64,000 nt of DNA from the NCBI RefSeq assembly GCF_000479335.1, contig NC_022584.1, positions 186,001-250,000 of the forward strand. The letters are read 5' to 3'. Position 1 is the first letter of the stretch. Each line of letters begins with the position of its first letter. A program made the translations under genes and the position numbers. Below the pieces are notes generated by a model. The model saw nothing but the letters and a program-made list of their open reading frames with translations, had not been told where the DNA came from and made no database searches. This document shows, one piece after another, positions 1 to 10,850 of this stretch. Source of the DNA: Streptococcus ilei. Lineage in GTDB: Bacteria > Bacillota > Bacilli > Lactobacillales > Streptococcaceae.

Positions 1-666
1 TCTGAGAATTTCTTGTTGCCGTTTTCTCACGATGAAGTGGTGCATGGCAAGAAGAGTCTCATGCATAAGATGTGGGGAGATCGCTACAATCAGTTCGCCG
101 GCTTGAGAAATCTCTTGACCTATCAGATTTGTCACCCAGGGAAGAAATTGCTCTTCATGGGTTCAGAGTTTGGCCAATTCTTAGAGTGGAGGTCTGAAGA
201 ACAGTTAGAATGGTCTAATCTGGAAGATGACATGAACCGCAAGATGCAAGAATTTACTTCCCAGCTCAATCAATTCTACAAAGACAACAAGATGTTGTGG
301 GAAATTGATGATAGCTATGATGGTATTGAGATTATTGATGCAGATAACCGAGATCAAAGCGTTTTGACCTTTACTCGTAAGGATAAAAAAGGAAATCATT
401 TGCTTTGTATCTTTAATATGGCACCAGTAGAGCGCAAGGACTTTACAGTCGGCGTCCCTGTAGCTGGGGTCTATGAAGAAATTTGGAATACAGAATTAGA
501 GAAATGGGGAGGTGTCTGGAAAGAGCACAACCAAGAAGTGAAGACTCAAGAGGGATTATGGAAAGATTATCCACAAACCTTAACCTTTACTTTACCGGCT
601 CTTGGAGCTAGTGTATGGAAAGTGAAACGAAAACTTCGTTCCAATGTGTCTAAAACAAAAGAATAG
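1..666 (+). CDS. glgB: 1,4-alpha-glucan branching enzyme GlgB, C-terminal part
   Basis: This is the 3' end of a gene that enters from the left edge; the frame is open from base 1. GlgB adds alpha-1,6 branches to growing glycogen in the cytoplasm. The visible 221 residues carry the GH13 segment [12 protein letters not shown] near the start, which holds the catalytic-domain histidine-aspartate conserved in branching enzymes, and the following MGSEFGQ motif. After these comes the beta-sandwich C-terminal domain ending near [11 protein letters not shown]. The gene is followed by glgC, glgD and glgA in the same direction, so it is the first or an early gene of a glycogen synthesis operon. The 117-bp spacer to glgC holds only a short hairpin. 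The family assignment is confident; the N-terminal half lies outside the window. Confidence 0.95.
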   Translation, partial: SENFLLPFSHDEVVHGKKSLMHKMWGDRYNQFAGLRNLLTYQICHPGKKLLFMGSEFGQFLEWRSEEQLEWSNLEDDMNRKMQEFTSQLNQFYKDNKMLWEIDDSYDGIEIIDADNRDQSVLTFTRKDKKGNHLLCIFNMAPVERKDFTVGVPVAGVYEEIWNTELEKWGGVWKEHNQEVKTQEGLWKDYPQTLTFTLPALGASVWKVKRKLRSNVSKTKE

Positions 667-718
667 TTGTTGGTGATCTACTGATCGCGGTCTATGATCC
701 CATTCCTAACTCTGTAGA

Positions 719-736
719 AGAGGCCACAGTGCCTCT
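719..736 (+). other. Small intergenic hairpin between glgB and glgC
   Basis: A perfect 6-bp inverted repeat AGAGGC/GCCTCT with a 6-nt loop lies in the spacer between glgB and glgC. There is no run of T behind it, so it is not a terminator. It could be an mRNA processing or stability element inside the operon, but nothing else supports a function. Confidence 0.3.
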
Positions 737-783
737 CCTCAGAACTGGGAAGAAGGTCTCGTCAATCCAAAAAGGAGTAATCA

Positions 784-1926
784 ATGAAGAATGAAATGCT
801 AGCTCTGATCCTTGCTGGTGGGCAAGGAACTCGCCTTGGAAAACTCACTCAAAGCATTGCCAAACCTGCAGTGCAATTTGGGGGACGTTATCGTATTATT
901 GACTTTGCCTTATCCAACTGTGCCAACTCAGGTATCCACAATGTTGGCGTGATTACTCAGTATCAACCGCTTGCCTTAAACAATCATATCGGAAATGGTT
1001 CAAGTTGGGGTCTTGATGGTATTAATACTGGGGTTTCTATCCTTCAACCTTATTCTGCAAGTGAAGGAAATCGTTGGTTTGAAGGAACAAGTCATGCGAT
1101 TTTCCAAAACATCGACTACATCGATAGCATCAATCCAGAGTATGTGTTGATCCTTTCTGGAGACCATATCTACAAGATGGACTATGACGAAATGCTTCAG
1201 TCTCACAAAGACAATAATGCCAGCCTTACCGTAGCTGTATTGGATGTACCTTTAAAAGAAGCTAGCCGTTTTGGAATTATGAATACGGATGCCAACAATC
1301 GTATTGTAGAGTTTGAAGAAAAACCTGCAGAGCCAAAATCGACAAAAGCTTCCATGGGAATCTATATTTTTGACTGGGCTCGCCTTCGCAATATGCTAGT
1401 GGCTGCAGAGAAGAGTGACATCGATATGTCTGACTTTGGTAAAAACGTTATTCCAACTTACCTTGAATCTGGAGAAAGCGTCTATGCTTATGAATTCAAG
1501 GGCTATTGGAAAGACGTGGGGACTATTGAATCTCTCTGGGAAGCGAATATGGAATACATTGATCCAAACAATGCCTTGGATAGCCGCGACCGTCACTGGA
1601 AGATCTATTCTCGTAACTTGATTTCACCACCAAACTTCTTTGGCGAACATGCTAATATTGAAGATTCCTTGGTAGTGGATGGGTGCTTGGTAGACGGAAC
1701 CGTAAAACGTTCTATCTTGTCTACGGAAGCACAAGTTCGTAAAGGTGCAGTCGTTGAAGATTCTGTTATCATGAGTGGTGCCATTATCGGACAAGGTGCT
1801 GTGATTAAACGTGCGATTATCGGTGAAGGAGCAGTTGTTTCAGAAGGTGTTGTCATCGATGGAACGGAAGAAGTACAAGTCGTTGGATATAACGAAAAAG
1901 TGGGGGTAGCAACAGATGAAGATTGA
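784..1926 (+). CDS. glgC: Glucose-1-phosphate adenylyltransferase, catalytic subunit GlgC
   Basis: GlgC makes ADP-glucose from ATP and glucose-1-phosphate, the committed step of bacterial glycogen synthesis. The 380-residue product has the nucleotidyltransferase signature GGQGTRL at residues 12-18, the [10 protein letters not shown] stretch at 32-41, and [10 protein letters not shown] at 125-134, which holds the metal-binding aspartate. A left-handed beta-helix follows (roughly 290-370, seen as hexapeptide repeats such as IIGQGAVI). An AAGGAG-like ribosome-binding site lies 7-8 nt before the ATG. The 3' end overlaps glgD by 11 bp, which implies translational coupling. In Firmicutes GlgC usually works as a hetero-oligomer with GlgD. 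Confidence 0.96.
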   Translation: MKNEMLALILAGGQGTRLGKLTQSIAKPAVQFGGRYRIIDFALSNCANSGIHNVGVITQYQPLALNNHIGNGSSWGLDGINTGVSILQPYSASEGNRWFEGTSHAIFQNIDYIDSINPEYVLILSGDHIYKMDYDEMLQSHKDNNASLTVAVLDVPLKEASRFGIMNTDANNRIVEFEEKPAEPKSTKASMGIYIFDWARLRNMLVAAEKSDIDMSDFGKNVIPTYLESGESVYAYEFKGYWKDVGTIESLWEANMEYIDPNNALDSRDRHWKIYSRNLISPPNFFGEHANIEDSLVVDGCLVDGTVKRSILSTEAQVRKGAVVEDSVIMSGAIIGQGAVIKRAIIGEGAVVSEGVVIDGTEEVQVVGYNEKVGVATDED

Positions 1927-3052
1927 TAAGTATTCAGCTATTTTAGGAAACACAGTGGGCTTCCATGATATGTCGTCATTGACAGATCATCGTCCTGTTG
2001 CCAGTCTGCCATTTGATGGGAAATATCGTTTGATTGACTTCCCGCTTTCTAGCCTTGCTAACGCAGGAATCCGTAGTGTATTTGGTATTTTCCAACAAGA
2101 AAATATCAGTTCTGTCTTTGACCATATCCGCTCTGGTCGTGAGTGGGGCTTGTCAACTCTTTTGAGCCACTACTACCTTGGAATTTATAACACACCAGTT
2201 GAAAGCTCTAATGTTGGGAAAGAGTACTATGAACAGTTATTAACTTATTTAAAACGCTCAGGATCTAATCAAACAGTCGCTCTTAACTGTGACGTATTGG
2301 TAAATATTGATTTAAACCAGGTTTTCCATTTGCATAATACCGTTGATGCACCTATTACTGTCGTCTACAAAAAGATGCATCAACGTGACATCTCTGACGT
2401 AAATGCTATCTTGGATATTGATGAGACTGACCATGTTACGCGTCAAAAATTGTTTGATGGAACAGATGCAGATGCTCTCTATAATATGTCAACGGATATC
2501 TTTATTGTGGATACACCATGGTTGATTGAAAGATTAGAATCAGAAATCCATAAAGAACATCCAGAAAAATTGCGTTATATCCTTCGTGATTTAGCAGTAG
2601 AACATGGGGCCTTCGCTTTTGAATACACTGGCTATATTGCCAATATTCATTCAGTTGAATCTTACTATCGTGCTAACTTGGATATGTTGGAAACCAATAA
2701 ATTCATGTCCCTCTTCTCACCAAACCAAAAAGTTTATACCAAGGTGAAAAATGAAGAGGCTACTTACTATGCTCCTGGTTCGCAAATTAAGAATTCGCAA
2801 TTTGCCTCAGGAAGTATTGTAGAAGCTTTGGTGCATGATTCGATTGTGTCTCGTTGTGTTCATCTACATAAGGGGGCTGAAATTCGTAGCAGTCTCTTGT
2901 TCCCAGGCGTTGTTGTCCATGAGGGAGCAGTCGTCGAGCATGCGATTCTTGACAAGGGAGTTGTGGTTGAGGCTGGTGTAACCATTCGTGGAACCCAAGA
3001 GGCACCTCTTGTGATTAAAAAAGGTGCTGTGATTACAGAGGATATTGGATAA
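1916..3052 (+). CDS. glgD: Glucose-1-phosphate adenylyltransferase, GlgD subunit
   Basis: This 378-residue paralogue of GlgC keeps the overall fold, including [13 protein letters not shown] near residues 38-50 and a C-terminal beta-helix. It lacks the GGxGxRL nucleotide-binding loop: the N-terminus reads SAILGNTVG instead. That is the normal state of GlgD, which in Bacilli acts as a regulatory or activating partner of GlgC rather than as an enzyme by itself. It begins inside the glgC 3' end and its stop shares one base with the glgA start, so glgC-glgD-glgA are tightly coupled. Confidence 0.93.
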   Translation: MKIDKYSAILGNTVGFHDMSSLTDHRPVASLPFDGKYRLIDFPLSSLANAGIRSVFGIFQQENISSVFDHIRSGREWGLSTLLSHYYLGIYNTPVESSNVGKEYYEQLLTYLKRSGSNQTVALNCDVLVNIDLNQVFHLHNTVDAPITVVYKKMHQRDISDVNAILDIDETDHVTRQKLFDGTDADALYNMSTDIFIVDTPWLIERLESEIHKEHPEKLRYILRDLAVEHGAFAFEYTGYIANIHSVESYYRANLDMLETNKFMSLFSPNQKVYTKVKNEEATYYAPGSQIKNSQFASGSIVEALVHDSIVSRCVHLHKGAEIRSSLLFPGVVVHEGAVVEHAILDKGVVVEAGVTIRGTQEAPLVIKKGAVITEDIG

Positions 3053-4479
3053 TGAAATTATTGTTTGTTGCCGCAGAAGGAGCTCCCTTTTCAAAAACAG
3101 GGGGGCTAGGAGATGTGATTGGAGCACTTCCTAAATCCTTGGCTAAAAAAGGACATGATGTTCGTGTCGTCCTCCCCTACTACGACATGGTAGAGGCGAA
3201 ATTTGGCGACCAAGTTGAAGATGTTTTGCACTTCGAGACCAGAGTGGGATGGAGAAGTGAATATGTTGGTGTGAAACGCATCTATCGTGATGGTGTTACC
3301 TTCTATTTTATTGATAACCAAAAATATTTCTTTAGAGGACATGTCTACGGAGATTTTGATGATGGGGAGCGCTTTGCCTACTTCCAATTGGCAGCGCTTG
3401 AGATGATGGAACGTGTAGACTTTATTCCAGATATCGTCCACGCTCATGACTACCATACAGCCATGATTCCTTTCCTACTAAAAGAGAAATACCGTTGGAT
3501 TCAAGCTTACAATGGAATTAAGTCTGTCTTGACCATCCATAATCTGGAGTTCCAAGGTCAGTTTGATCCAGGAATGTTGTGGGATCTGTTTGGAGTTGGA
3601 TTTGAGCGCTACGAAGATGGTACCCTTCGGTGGAAGGATTGCTTGAACTGGATGAAGGCCGGGATCCTCTATGCTGATCGTGTGACGACGGTTTCACCAA
3701 GTTATAGTTATGAAATCAGAACGGCTGAATATGGTTGTGGCCTTGATCAAATCTTGCGCATGGAATCTGGTAAATTGACGGGGATTGTGAATGGAATCGA
3801 TACAGACCTATACAATCCTGAGACAGACCCGCTCTTGACCTATCATTTCAGTAAAGATGATTTATCAGGAAAAGCAGCAAGTAAGCGAGCTCTTCAGGAA
3901 CGTGTCGGACTTCCGGTTCGTGATGATGTTCCCTTGTTTGGAATCGTTTCTCGTTTGACTCACCAAAAAGGGTTTGATGTGGTAGTTGAAGAATTACATA
4001 ACCTCTTACAAAAGGATATCCAAATCGTTCTTTTGGGAACAGGAGATCCTGGCTTTGAACATGCCTTTTCTTGGTTTGGTCAAGCTTATCCAGATAAACT
4101 CTCTGCCAATATTATGTTTGATGTCCAGTTAGCGCAGGAAATTTATGCTGCTTCTGATGTCTTCTTGATGCCAAGTCGTTTTGAACCATGTGGACTATCT
4201 CAAATGATGGCCATGCGCTATGGCACGCTACCATTGGTTCACGAGGTAGGAGGACTTCGAGATACAGTACAAGCCTATAATGTGCTTGATGGTAGTGGTA
4301 CTGGCTTTAGCTTTAACAACCTTTCTGGTTACTGGCTAAACTGGGCTGTAGATCAAGCATTGACGGTCTATACTCACGATAAGGAGGCTTGGCTTGGTCT
4401 CCAAAGACAAGCCATGAGCCGTGACTTCTCATGGGATACAGCTAGTCAACATTATGCTGATCTCTATCAATCATTATAA
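3052..4479 (+). CDS. glgA: Glycogen synthase GlgA (ADP-glucose dependent, GT5)
   Basis: GlgA transfers glucose from ADP-glucose to the non-reducing end of the alpha-1,4-glucan. The 475-residue length fits the family. The N-terminal KTGGLGD motif at residues 15-21 binds ADP-glucose. The C-terminal Rossmann half carries [13 protein letters not shown], with the conserved glutamate of the retaining mechanism. The ATG overlaps the glgD stop by one base (TAATG). It is the last gene of the operon: a strong hairpin with a T run follows 7 bp after the stop. No glycogen phosphorylase gene follows, so degradation genes must lie upstream of the window or elsewhere. Confidence 0.96.
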   Translation: MKLLFVAAEGAPFSKTGGLGDVIGALPKSLAKKGHDVRVVLPYYDMVEAKFGDQVEDVLHFETRVGWRSEYVGVKRIYRDGVTFYFIDNQKYFFRGHVYGDFDDGERFAYFQLAALEMMERVDFIPDIVHAHDYHTAMIPFLLKEKYRWIQAYNGIKSVLTIHNLEFQGQFDPGMLWDLFGVGFERYEDGTLRWKDCLNWMKAGILYADRVTTVSPSYSYEIRTAEYGCGLDQILRMESGKLTGIVNGIDTDLYNPETDPLLTYHFSKDDLSGKAASKRALQERVGLPVRDDVPLFGIVSRLTHQKGFDVVVEELHNLLQKDIQIVLLGTGDPGFEHAFSWFGQAYPDKLSANIMFDVQLAQEIYAASDVFLMPSRFEPCGLSQMMAMRYGTLPLVHEVGGLRDTVQAYNVLDGSGTGFSFNNLSGYWLNWAVDQALTVYTHDKEAWLGLQRQAMSRDFSWDTASQHYADLYQSL

Positions 4480-4486
4480 GATCAAT

Positions 4487-4512
4487 AAAAAACGCCTATT
4501 TAGGCGTTTTTT
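4487..4512 (+). terminator. Rho-independent terminator of the glg operon
   Basis: The inverted repeat AAAAAACGCC/GGCGTTTTTT closes a 6-nt loop, ends in a T run, and starts 7 bp after the glgA stop. Its A-tract/T-tract symmetry would also work on the other strand. Confidence 0.9.
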
Positions 4513-4723
4513 GCTTGAGTAAGAAAAAATTTACTACTAAAATATAGGTAATCAAAAAAAGGAAGAAATCTGAGTAAGATATGTTGCTAAAATCACTGAA
4601 AAAAGATAAGATAGGTAAAGGTAAAAAATCACAGGAAGCTAGGTTAGAGAAAGGGAGTATCTACTCCAAAAATAAATATAGCTTCTTATGACGTACTAAT
4701 ATTACTATGTAGGAAGTTATAGG

Positions 4724-7700
4724 ATGAAACAAACAAGAAAAGCTGTTGAAAAGATTACCAAGTATTCGATTCGAAAATTATCCGTCGGAGTAGGACCGGT
4801 TGCTATTGGAGCCTTTTTCTTTGCAACCAGCTTGTTAGGTGCACCATCCGTACAAGCAGATCAACTGACTCGAGAAGCAACAGTTCATTTAGGCTATGTT
4901 ACGGAAAATGAGTTAACACCCGAAGAACAAGCCCAGGTGATTCATGCTATTCCTGAAGAGTATCAAAATGAAGATACCTTTTATCTGGTGTATAGGAAGA
5001 AAACAGCTAGCCAAGGGCTGCTGCCACAAACAGGCACGACCGAATTAGCAATTGCAGGTCTTAGTCTGGCGACTGCCTCCTTTGCAGTTCTTTTGCTTTC
5101 CAAGAAACATCGTAAAAAAGTAATGGGACTTTTATTAATTGGTTCCATGGGGCAAAGTCTGCTCTTGTCTATCGATGCTGCGGCCTTGCAAAATATTGAA
5201 TTACGAAGCTACAATCACACTCTTTCCATTGCAAGCAGTAAAGAATTAGCCAATGGTGTTATTCCGATTGAAGGTTATGACTATGTCGGCTATCTTCGAT
5301 ATTCAGCTACTCCTAAATTGGATGGGCAAGCACCTGTCGTGAAAGGTAAAGAAAAGCCGGCCATCTCCGGTCTCTATCAACCCGCAACGAAAGAGGAGAC
5401 TCTAACTCAGGTTACACCAAATGAAGGCCCTACTTTCCCTCTAGTGGAGAAGCCAAGAGTTGAAGTATCAACAGAAATTATTCCATTTGAAACTGTAGAA
5501 CAAATAGATCCTACTTTGGCCAAAGGTCAAACGACAGTTCTAAGAGCTGGGCAAAATGGGGAACAAACTGTTTTAACAGAAGTGAGTACGGTAAATGGTC
5601 AGGAAGTTCGCAAAGTACTTGAAAGAACTGTAACAAAAGAAGCAGTTCCACAAATAATTGCTATTGGAACAAAGGAGGAGATTCAACCAAGTCCTCAACC
5701 TGTTCCAGTTGTAACTGCTAAAGGAACACAGGAAGAAGGTCATGCAGGGGAAGCTCCTGTACAGCCAGAGAACCCAGCTTATACCGGTGTTGTTGAAGCC
5801 AAGGGGACGCAAGAAGAAGGTCATGTGGGCGAAGCTCCTGTACAGCCAGAGAATCCCGCCTATACAGGAGTGGTGGAAGCCAAAGGGAACCAAGAAGAAG
5901 GCCATGTTGGTGAAGCTTCTGTACAACCAGAGAACCCAGCTTATACCGGTGTCGTTGAAGCCAAGGGAACACAGGAAGAAGGTCATGTGGGCGAAGCTCC
6001 GATTCAGCCTGAGAATCCAGCTTACCAAATAATGGAAGGAACGGTTACAGAAACAGAAACAGAGGTCCTTCCGTATGAAACCGAATATGTATCAGATGCA
6101 AATCGCTATACTGATGAAGAAAGTATCCTTCAAAAAGGAGAGGCAGGTAGTCAGGAAGTTCGCCGTGTCTATAAAACGGTCAATGGCGAGAAGATTGGTG
6201 AGCCTCTCAGCACAACAACTGAAACGGTAAAAGCACCTGTGACAGAAAAAATTAGTCGTGGGACCAAGGAGATTGAAGGGCAAGCAGAGGAAGTCGCTTT
6301 TGAGGAAATTCCATTTAAGACGGTAACCGAACAAGATGCCACCCTGCTAAAAGGAAGCGAAAGGGTTTCTCAAGCAGGAAAAAATGGGAAGAAGAAAATC
6401 ACCAAGCTCTATAAGACCATTAAAGGTGTCAAAACTACGGATGCTCCAACGGTTTCGGAAGAAGTAGTTGAACAAGCCCAAGATCAGATTATTCAAAAAG
6501 GGAGCAAAGAACTTGAAAAGCCTACCTTAACCTTGACCCAGGTCGATAAGGAAGAATTGGAGCGTAGTGCCAAAGCTACCTATCAGTTAGACAAGCCAGA
6601 GGGGGTGACCATCAAGTCTATCCAGGCTGTATTGAAGAAGGGTGATCAAGTTGTGAAAACTTTTGCCCTTTCAGAGACTGATTTAGCAGCTGCCTTACTG
6701 GATTTAGACTACTACAAGGATTATACGCTTGCTACGACCATGGTCTATGATCGTGGAAATGGGGATGAAGAAGAGGTTCTCAAGGAAGAACCACTAAGAC
6801 TTGACCTTAAAAAAGTCGAAGTCAAAAACATCAAGGAAACCAGTCTGATTAGCGTGGATGACCAAGGCCTTGAGACCGATCGTAGCCTCTTGTCAGAAAC
6901 ACCTTCAGATGTGAAACCTTATTACTTAAAGGTTACCACCCATGATAATAAGGTCACGAAACTAGCCGTTGATAAAATCGAAGAAGTGACGGTTGATGGC
7001 GCGACCCTCTACAAAGTAACAGCCAAAGCTCCAGATTTGGTCCAACGGACTGCAGACAACCAGTTCAATGAGGACTATGTCCACTATATTGCGAAACCAA
7101 AAGCTCATGAAGGTGATGTCTACTACAATTTCAACGAACTTGTAAAAGCCATGCAAGCCAATCCGACTGGAACCTTTAAGATTGGTAGCAATATGAATGC
7201 AGCCAATGTCCAACCAGCAGGAAAATCTTATGTAACCAATGCCTTCAAGGGAATTTTGGAAAGTACGGATGGAAATACATTTGCCATCCATAATATCACG
7301 CGACCACTGTTTGGGAATATCGAAGGTGGCTCGGTTAAGAATCTCTTGCTTGAAAATGTTGCGATTGACCTACCTGGGACTGATCGAGTAGCCCCAATCG
7401 CAGGTGTCATCAAAAACAATGCAACTGTTGAAAATATTAAAGTAACAGGAAGTGTTGTTGGGAACAATGACGTAGCAGGGATCGTCAATAAAATTGATGG
7501 TAGTGGGAAGGTTAGCAATGTTGCCTTTATCGGGAAACTGCACGCTGCAGGTAATAGAGGAGGCTATTTAGCGGGTGTTGTTGGTGAAAACTGGAAGGGT
7601 GTTGTTGAAAAAGCCTACGTTGACGCTGAAATTACTGGGAACAAAGCCAAAGCGGCAGGTCTCGTCTACTCCTCCCAAAATGGTGGCAATAACCATACAG

Positions 7701-10582
7701 TAGGTAAAGAAGGGGTCCTCAAAAACTCCGTTGCTAAAGGTTCTATCGAACTAAAAGAAGCTGTTCAGTCTGGTGGATTGCTGGGTACCAACTGGGCCTT
7801 GGGTGCTATTGAAGACAACATCACTATGATGAAAGTCAAAACAGGTGAGATGGTATTTGGTCATTCAGATATCGATGCAGATGATTACTTCACCTATTCA
7901 AGAACTAAGCGCAATTACAGTGTGGAAGGCGTGAGTGAAGGGAAGAAAACCTTTAACAACTCCCGTAAAATCCCAAGCATCTCGCTGGCAGAAGCTGAGC
8001 AGAAAATCGAAGCAATGGGAATCACTGCTGATAAATTCACCAGCAGCAAACCGATTGAAGATACGCTCAATCACCTTGTTAGCAAAGACGATCAATACAA
8101 AACAATCACGGGCTACGATGCCGCTCGCGAGCTAGCTTACCGCAATATCGCTAAATTGCAACCTTTCTATAATAAAGAATGGATTGTCGACCAAGGTAAT
8201 AAACTTGCTGCAACTAGTCCTCTCTTGACCAAGGAAGTCTTGTCTGTGACCGCTATGAAGGGCAATGATTTTGTCACTGAACTAGCTGATGTCGACCACA
8301 TCCTGATCCACTACGCAGATAAGACCAAAGATGTCTTCAGCATTTCACCGAAAGAGTCTAAAGTCAAACAAGTCAAAGAGTACAGTGTAGCGGAGCTCGG
8401 TGAAGTAGTCTACACGCCGAATATGGTGGACAAAGATCGTAGTGATCTCATTAGTGCCATCGTAGGGAAATTAAGTCCTGTCGAATTGCAATCGGATCCA
8501 ATTTACACACATCTTGGTAGAACTGGTCCAAACAAGGTCAATGCCATTAAGAACCTTTACCTCGAGGAGAGTTTCCAAGAAGTCAAGGACAATCTGACTC
8601 ACTTTGTCAAACAACTGGTTGAAAACCAAGACCATCAATTGAACACGGATGAGGCTGCCCAACGTGCGCTCATCAAGAAGATTGAGGACAATAAAGCGGC
8701 AGTTCTTTTGGGTCTTTCTTACCTCAACCGCTATTACGGAGTGAAGTTTGATGATGTCAATCTTAAGCAGCTCATGTTGTTCAAGCCAGACTTTTATGGG
8801 AAGAATGTTGATGTCTTAGACCGTTTGATTGAAATTGGTTCAAAAGAAGACTACATCAAAGGGACTCGTACCCACGATGCCTTCCGTGAAGTTGTGGCTA
8901 AATCGACTCTTTCTGGTAACTTAAATGACTTCCTGAAATACAATATGGAGCTCTTTACAAGTGATACAGACTTGAATGATTGGTTCATCAAAGCAACCAA
9001 AGACAATGTCTATATTGTGGAACCTGAGACGACCAATCCAGCATTCGCGTCTGCTAAACACAGAGCTTATGAGGGCTTAAACAATGATGTTCACGGTAAA
9101 ATGATCTTGCCACTCTTGAACTTAAAAGATGCTCATATGTTCTTGATTTCAACCTACAATACCATGGCCTATAGTTCCTTCGAGAAATATGGCAAGAACA
9201 CGGAAGCAGAACGAACTGCCTTCAAAGCCGAAATTGATAAGGTGGCTAAAGGACAACAGAATTACCTAGATTTCTGGTCACGTCTAGCAACGGATAAGGT
9301 ACGCAATCAACTCTTGAAGAGCAATAATATGGTGCCGACCCCTGTCCTTGATAACCAAAACTACAAGGGCATTAGTACAGACCGTTATGGCCACACCAAC
9401 AGTGGCAAAGATGTGGCTCCAATTCGTGAATTGTACGGGCCTACCGATCGTTACCATGCGACAGATTGGCGCATGGGGGCTGTAGCTCGAATTTACGGAA
9501 ATCCATATAAAGACGACTCTGTCTTCTTCATGGTGACCGATATGATTAGTGATTTTGGGGTATCTGCCTTTACTCACGAAACGACTCACGTAAATGACCG
9601 TATGGTTTACTTAGGTGGGTGGAGACACCGTGAAGGGACTGATATTGAAGCCTTTGCCCAAGGAATGCTCCAAACACCATCTGTATCGAATCCAAATGGG
9701 GAATACAAAGCTTTAGGTCTCAACATGGCCTATGAACGTCCTAACGATGGCAATCAATGGTACAATACCAATCCAAACGACCTCACCTCACGCGATGAAA
9801 TTGATCGTTACATGAAAGGTTATAACGATACGCTCATGCTTCTGGATTACCTAGAAGGGGAAGCTGTATTGGACAAACATAGTAAGGACTTAAACAATGC
9901 TTGGTTCAAGAAGGTTGATAAACAATACCGAGGAGCGAACACCAAGAATCAATTCGATAAGGTTCGGCCGTTGAGTGATGAGGAAAAAGCGATTGCTTTA
10001 CACACAGTAGATGACCTCATCACCAATAATTTCATGACCAACCGTGGTCCTGGAAATGGCGTCTATAATCCATCTGACTTTGGTTCAGCCTATGTGACTG
10101 TGCCGATGATGACAGGGATCTATGGTGGGAACACCAGTGAAGGGGCTCCTGGAGCGATGTCCTTCAAACACAATACCTTCAGACTCTGGGGTTACTATGG
10201 TTATGAAAAAGGCTTCCTAGGTTATGCTTCGAACAAGTATAAACAAGAATCCAAACAAGCAGGCCATACGACTTTAGGGGATGATTACATCATTCAAAAG
10301 ATTTCTGATGGAAGATTCAGTACCCTTGAAGATTGGAAGAAAGCTTACTTCAATGAAGTGGTAACCAGTGCCAAAAATGGAATGCAGGCTATTGACATCG
10401 ATGGTAAAACCTACACTAGCTATGAAGACTTGAAACGTGCATTTGCTGAAGCAGTAGATAAAGATCAAGCTACCTTAAGTAACGGCGCTGTCAAATTTGT
10501 CAATACTGTTTCACTGAAAGAAAAAATCTTTAAGAAATTGCTGCAACAAACGGACAGTTTCAAAACCTCTATTTTCAACTAA
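4724..10582 (+). CDS. Cell-surface zinc metalloprotease, M26 family (ZmpB/ZmpC/IgA1 protease group)
   Basis: This 1952-residue secreted and anchored protease probably cleaves host glycoproteins. It has a YSIRK signal peptide (YSIRK at 14-18, cleavage expected after about VQA, residue 45). The sortase motif LPQTG sits N-terminally at 100-104, followed by two membrane stretches (about 107-125 and 133-152), the arrangement typical of M26 proteases. Next come a G5 domain (about 245-317), four 27-residue repeats (332-435), two more G5 domains (about 439-515 and 521-596) and a beta-helix-like region (about 868-1000). The zinc site is HETTH at 1618-1622 with the third ligand probably E1642. Length and architecture fit the streptococcal ZmpB/ZmpC/IgA group, but the substrate cannot be told. 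Upstream lie about 210 bp with a nested hairpin (arms near 4635 and 4679). A terminator follows. Confidence 0.93.
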   Translation: MKQTRKAVEKITKYSIRKLSVGVGPVAIGAFFFATSLLGAPSVQADQLTREATVHLGYVTENELTPEEQAQVIHAIPEEYQNEDTFYLVYRKKTASQGLLPQTGTTELAIAGLSLATASFAVLLLSKKHRKKVMGLLLIGSMGQSLLLSIDAAALQNIELRSYNHTLSIASSKELANGVIPIEGYDYVGYLRYSATPKLDGQAPVVKGKEKPAISGLYQPATKEETLTQVTPNEGPTFPLVEKPRVEVSTEIIPFETVEQIDPTLAKGQTTVLRAGQNGEQTVLTEVSTVNGQEVRKVLERTVTKEAVPQIIAIGTKEEIQPSPQPVPVVTAKGTQEEGHAGEAPVQPENPAYTGVVEAKGTQEEGHVGEAPVQPENPAYTGVVEAKGNQEEGHVGEASVQPENPAYTGVVEAKGTQEEGHVGEAPIQPENPAYQIMEGTVTETETEVLPYETEYVSDANRYTDEESILQKGEAGSQEVRRVYKTVNGEKIGEPLSTTTETVKAPVTEKISRGTKEIEGQAEEVAFEEIPFKTVTEQDATLLKGSERVSQAGKNGKKKITKLYKTIKGVKTTDAPTVSEEVVEQAQDQIIQKGSKELEKPTLTLTQVDKEELERSAKATYQLDKPEGVTIKSIQAVLKKGDQVVKTFALSETDLAAALLDLDYYKDYTLATTMVYDRGNGDEEEVLKEEPLRLDLKKVEVKNIKETSLISVDDQGLETDRSLLSETPSDVKPYYLKVTTHDNKVTKLAVDKIEEVTVDGATLYKVTAKAPDLVQRTADNQFNEDYVHYIAKPKAHEGDVYYNFNELVKAMQANPTGTFKIGSNMNAANVQPAGKSYVTNAFKGILESTDGNTFAIHNITRPLFGNIEGGSVKNLLLENVAIDLPGTDRVAPIAGVIKNNATVENIKVTGSVVGNNDVAGIVNKIDGSGKVSNVAFIGKLHAAGNRGGYLAGVVGENWKGVVEKAYVDAEITGNKAKAAGLVYSSQNGGNNHTVGKEGVLKNSVAKGSIELKEAVQSGGLLGTNWALGAIEDNITMMKVKTGEMVFGHSDIDADDYFTYSRTKRNYSVEGVSEGKKTFNNSRKIPSISLAEAEQKIEAMGITADKFTSSKPIEDTLNHLVSKDDQYKTITGYDAARELAYRNIAKLQPFYNKEWIVDQGNKLAATSPLLTKEVLSVTAMKGNDFVTELADVDHILIHYADKTKDVFSISPKESKVKQVKEYSVAELGEVVYTPNMVDKDRSDLISAIVGKLSPVELQSDPIYTHLGRTGPNKVNAIKNLYLEESFQEVKDNLTHFVKQLVENQDHQLNTDEAAQRALIKKIEDNKAAVLLGLSYLNRYYGVKFDDVNLKQLMLFKPDFYGKNVDVLDRLIEIGSKEDYIKGTRTHDAFREVVAKSTLSGNLNDFLKYNMELFTSDTDLNDWFIKATKDNVYIVEPETTNPAFASAKHRAYEGLNNDVHGKMILPLLNLKDAHMFLISTYNTMAYSSFEKYGKNTEAERTAFKAEIDKVAKGQQNYLDFWSRLATDKVRNQLLKSNNMVPTPVLDNQNYKGISTDRYGHTNSGKDVAPIRELYGPTDRYHATDWRMGAVARIYGNPYKDDSVFFMVTDMISDFGVSAFTHETTHVNDRMVYLGGWRHREGTDIEAFAQGMLQTPSVSNPNGEYKALGLNMAYERPNDGNQWYNTNPNDLTSRDEIDRYMKGYNDTLMLLDYLEGEAVLDKHSKDLNNAWFKKVDKQYRGANTKNQFDKVRPLSDEEKAIALHTVDDLITNNFMTNRGPGNGVYNPSDFGSAYVTVPMMTGIYGGNTSEGAPGAMSFKHNTFRLWGYYGYEKGFLGYASNKYKQESKQAGHTTLGDDYIIQKISDGRFSTLEDWKKAYFNEVVTSAKNGMQAIDIDGKTYTSYEDLKRAFAEAVDKDQATLSNGAVKFVNTVSLKEKIFKKLLQQTDSFKTSIFN
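5717..6026 (+). repeat. 81-bp tandem repeat inside the M26 protease gene (about 3.8 copies)
   Basis: The repeats start at 5717, 5798, 5879 and 5960 with an exact 81-bp period. They encode 27-residue units of the pattern AKGTQEEGHVGEAPVQPENP followed by AYTGVVE, and the last unit is incomplete. Substitutions between copies are few (T/N, V/A, P/S, V/I), so the array is recent or is homogenised. It forms an acidic, proline-bearing spacer between the first and second G5 domains, and its copy number is likely to differ between strains. Confidence 0.95.
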
Positions 10583-10585
10583 TCG

Positions 10586-10616
10586 AAAAACTCATCTGCT
10601 CCGCAGGTGAGTTTTT
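10586..10616 (+). terminator. Terminator after the M26 protease gene
   Basis: Stem CTCATCTGC/GCAGGTGAG (one U-G pair) with a 3-nt loop, preceded by five A and followed by five T, beginning 3 bp after the stop codon. Confidence 0.9.
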
Positions 10617-10759
10617 GATGTTTGGTAGAGATAGGTCTCACCCTGATAAAAATAATATAAATTTGTGTGGAATACAAAAATAGACAAAGCGTCTAAAAAC
10701 GATTGGAATCTTTTGAAAACTAGTGGCAAGAGGAATTTTGAAAGTAGTAACAGAATTGC

Positions 10760-10774
10760 CGTAAAACGTTTTCT
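10760..10774 (+). promoter_or_regulatory. Possible catabolite-response element (cre-like)
   Basis: The palindrome AAAACGTTTT with a following C matches about 12 of 15 positions of the CcpA cre consensus; the mismatches are in the left outer arm. It sits about 15 bp upstream of the -35 box of the atp operon. The assignment rests on the match alone. Confidence 0.25.
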
Positions 10775-10788
10775 TTCTATGCAAACAT

Positions 10789-10817
10789 TTGACTTTTATA
10801 TCTTTTTGGAGTAAACT
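10789..10817 (+). promoter_or_regulatory. SigA promoter of the atp operon
   Basis: TTGACT (10789-10794) and TAAACT (10812-10817) are separated by exactly 17 bp. Transcription would begin near 10824, and an AAGGAG ribosome-binding site follows at 10837-10842 before the atpE ATG at 10851. Confidence 0.8.
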
Positions 10818-10850
10818 AAGGGAGTAAAATTTATTTAAGGAGAATTCATC

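Noticed and set aside
5573..6028. 151-codon minus-strand ORF with internal repeats opposite the 81-bp repeats of the protease gene.
   Set aside because: Its repetition only mirrors the repeats of the sense gene.
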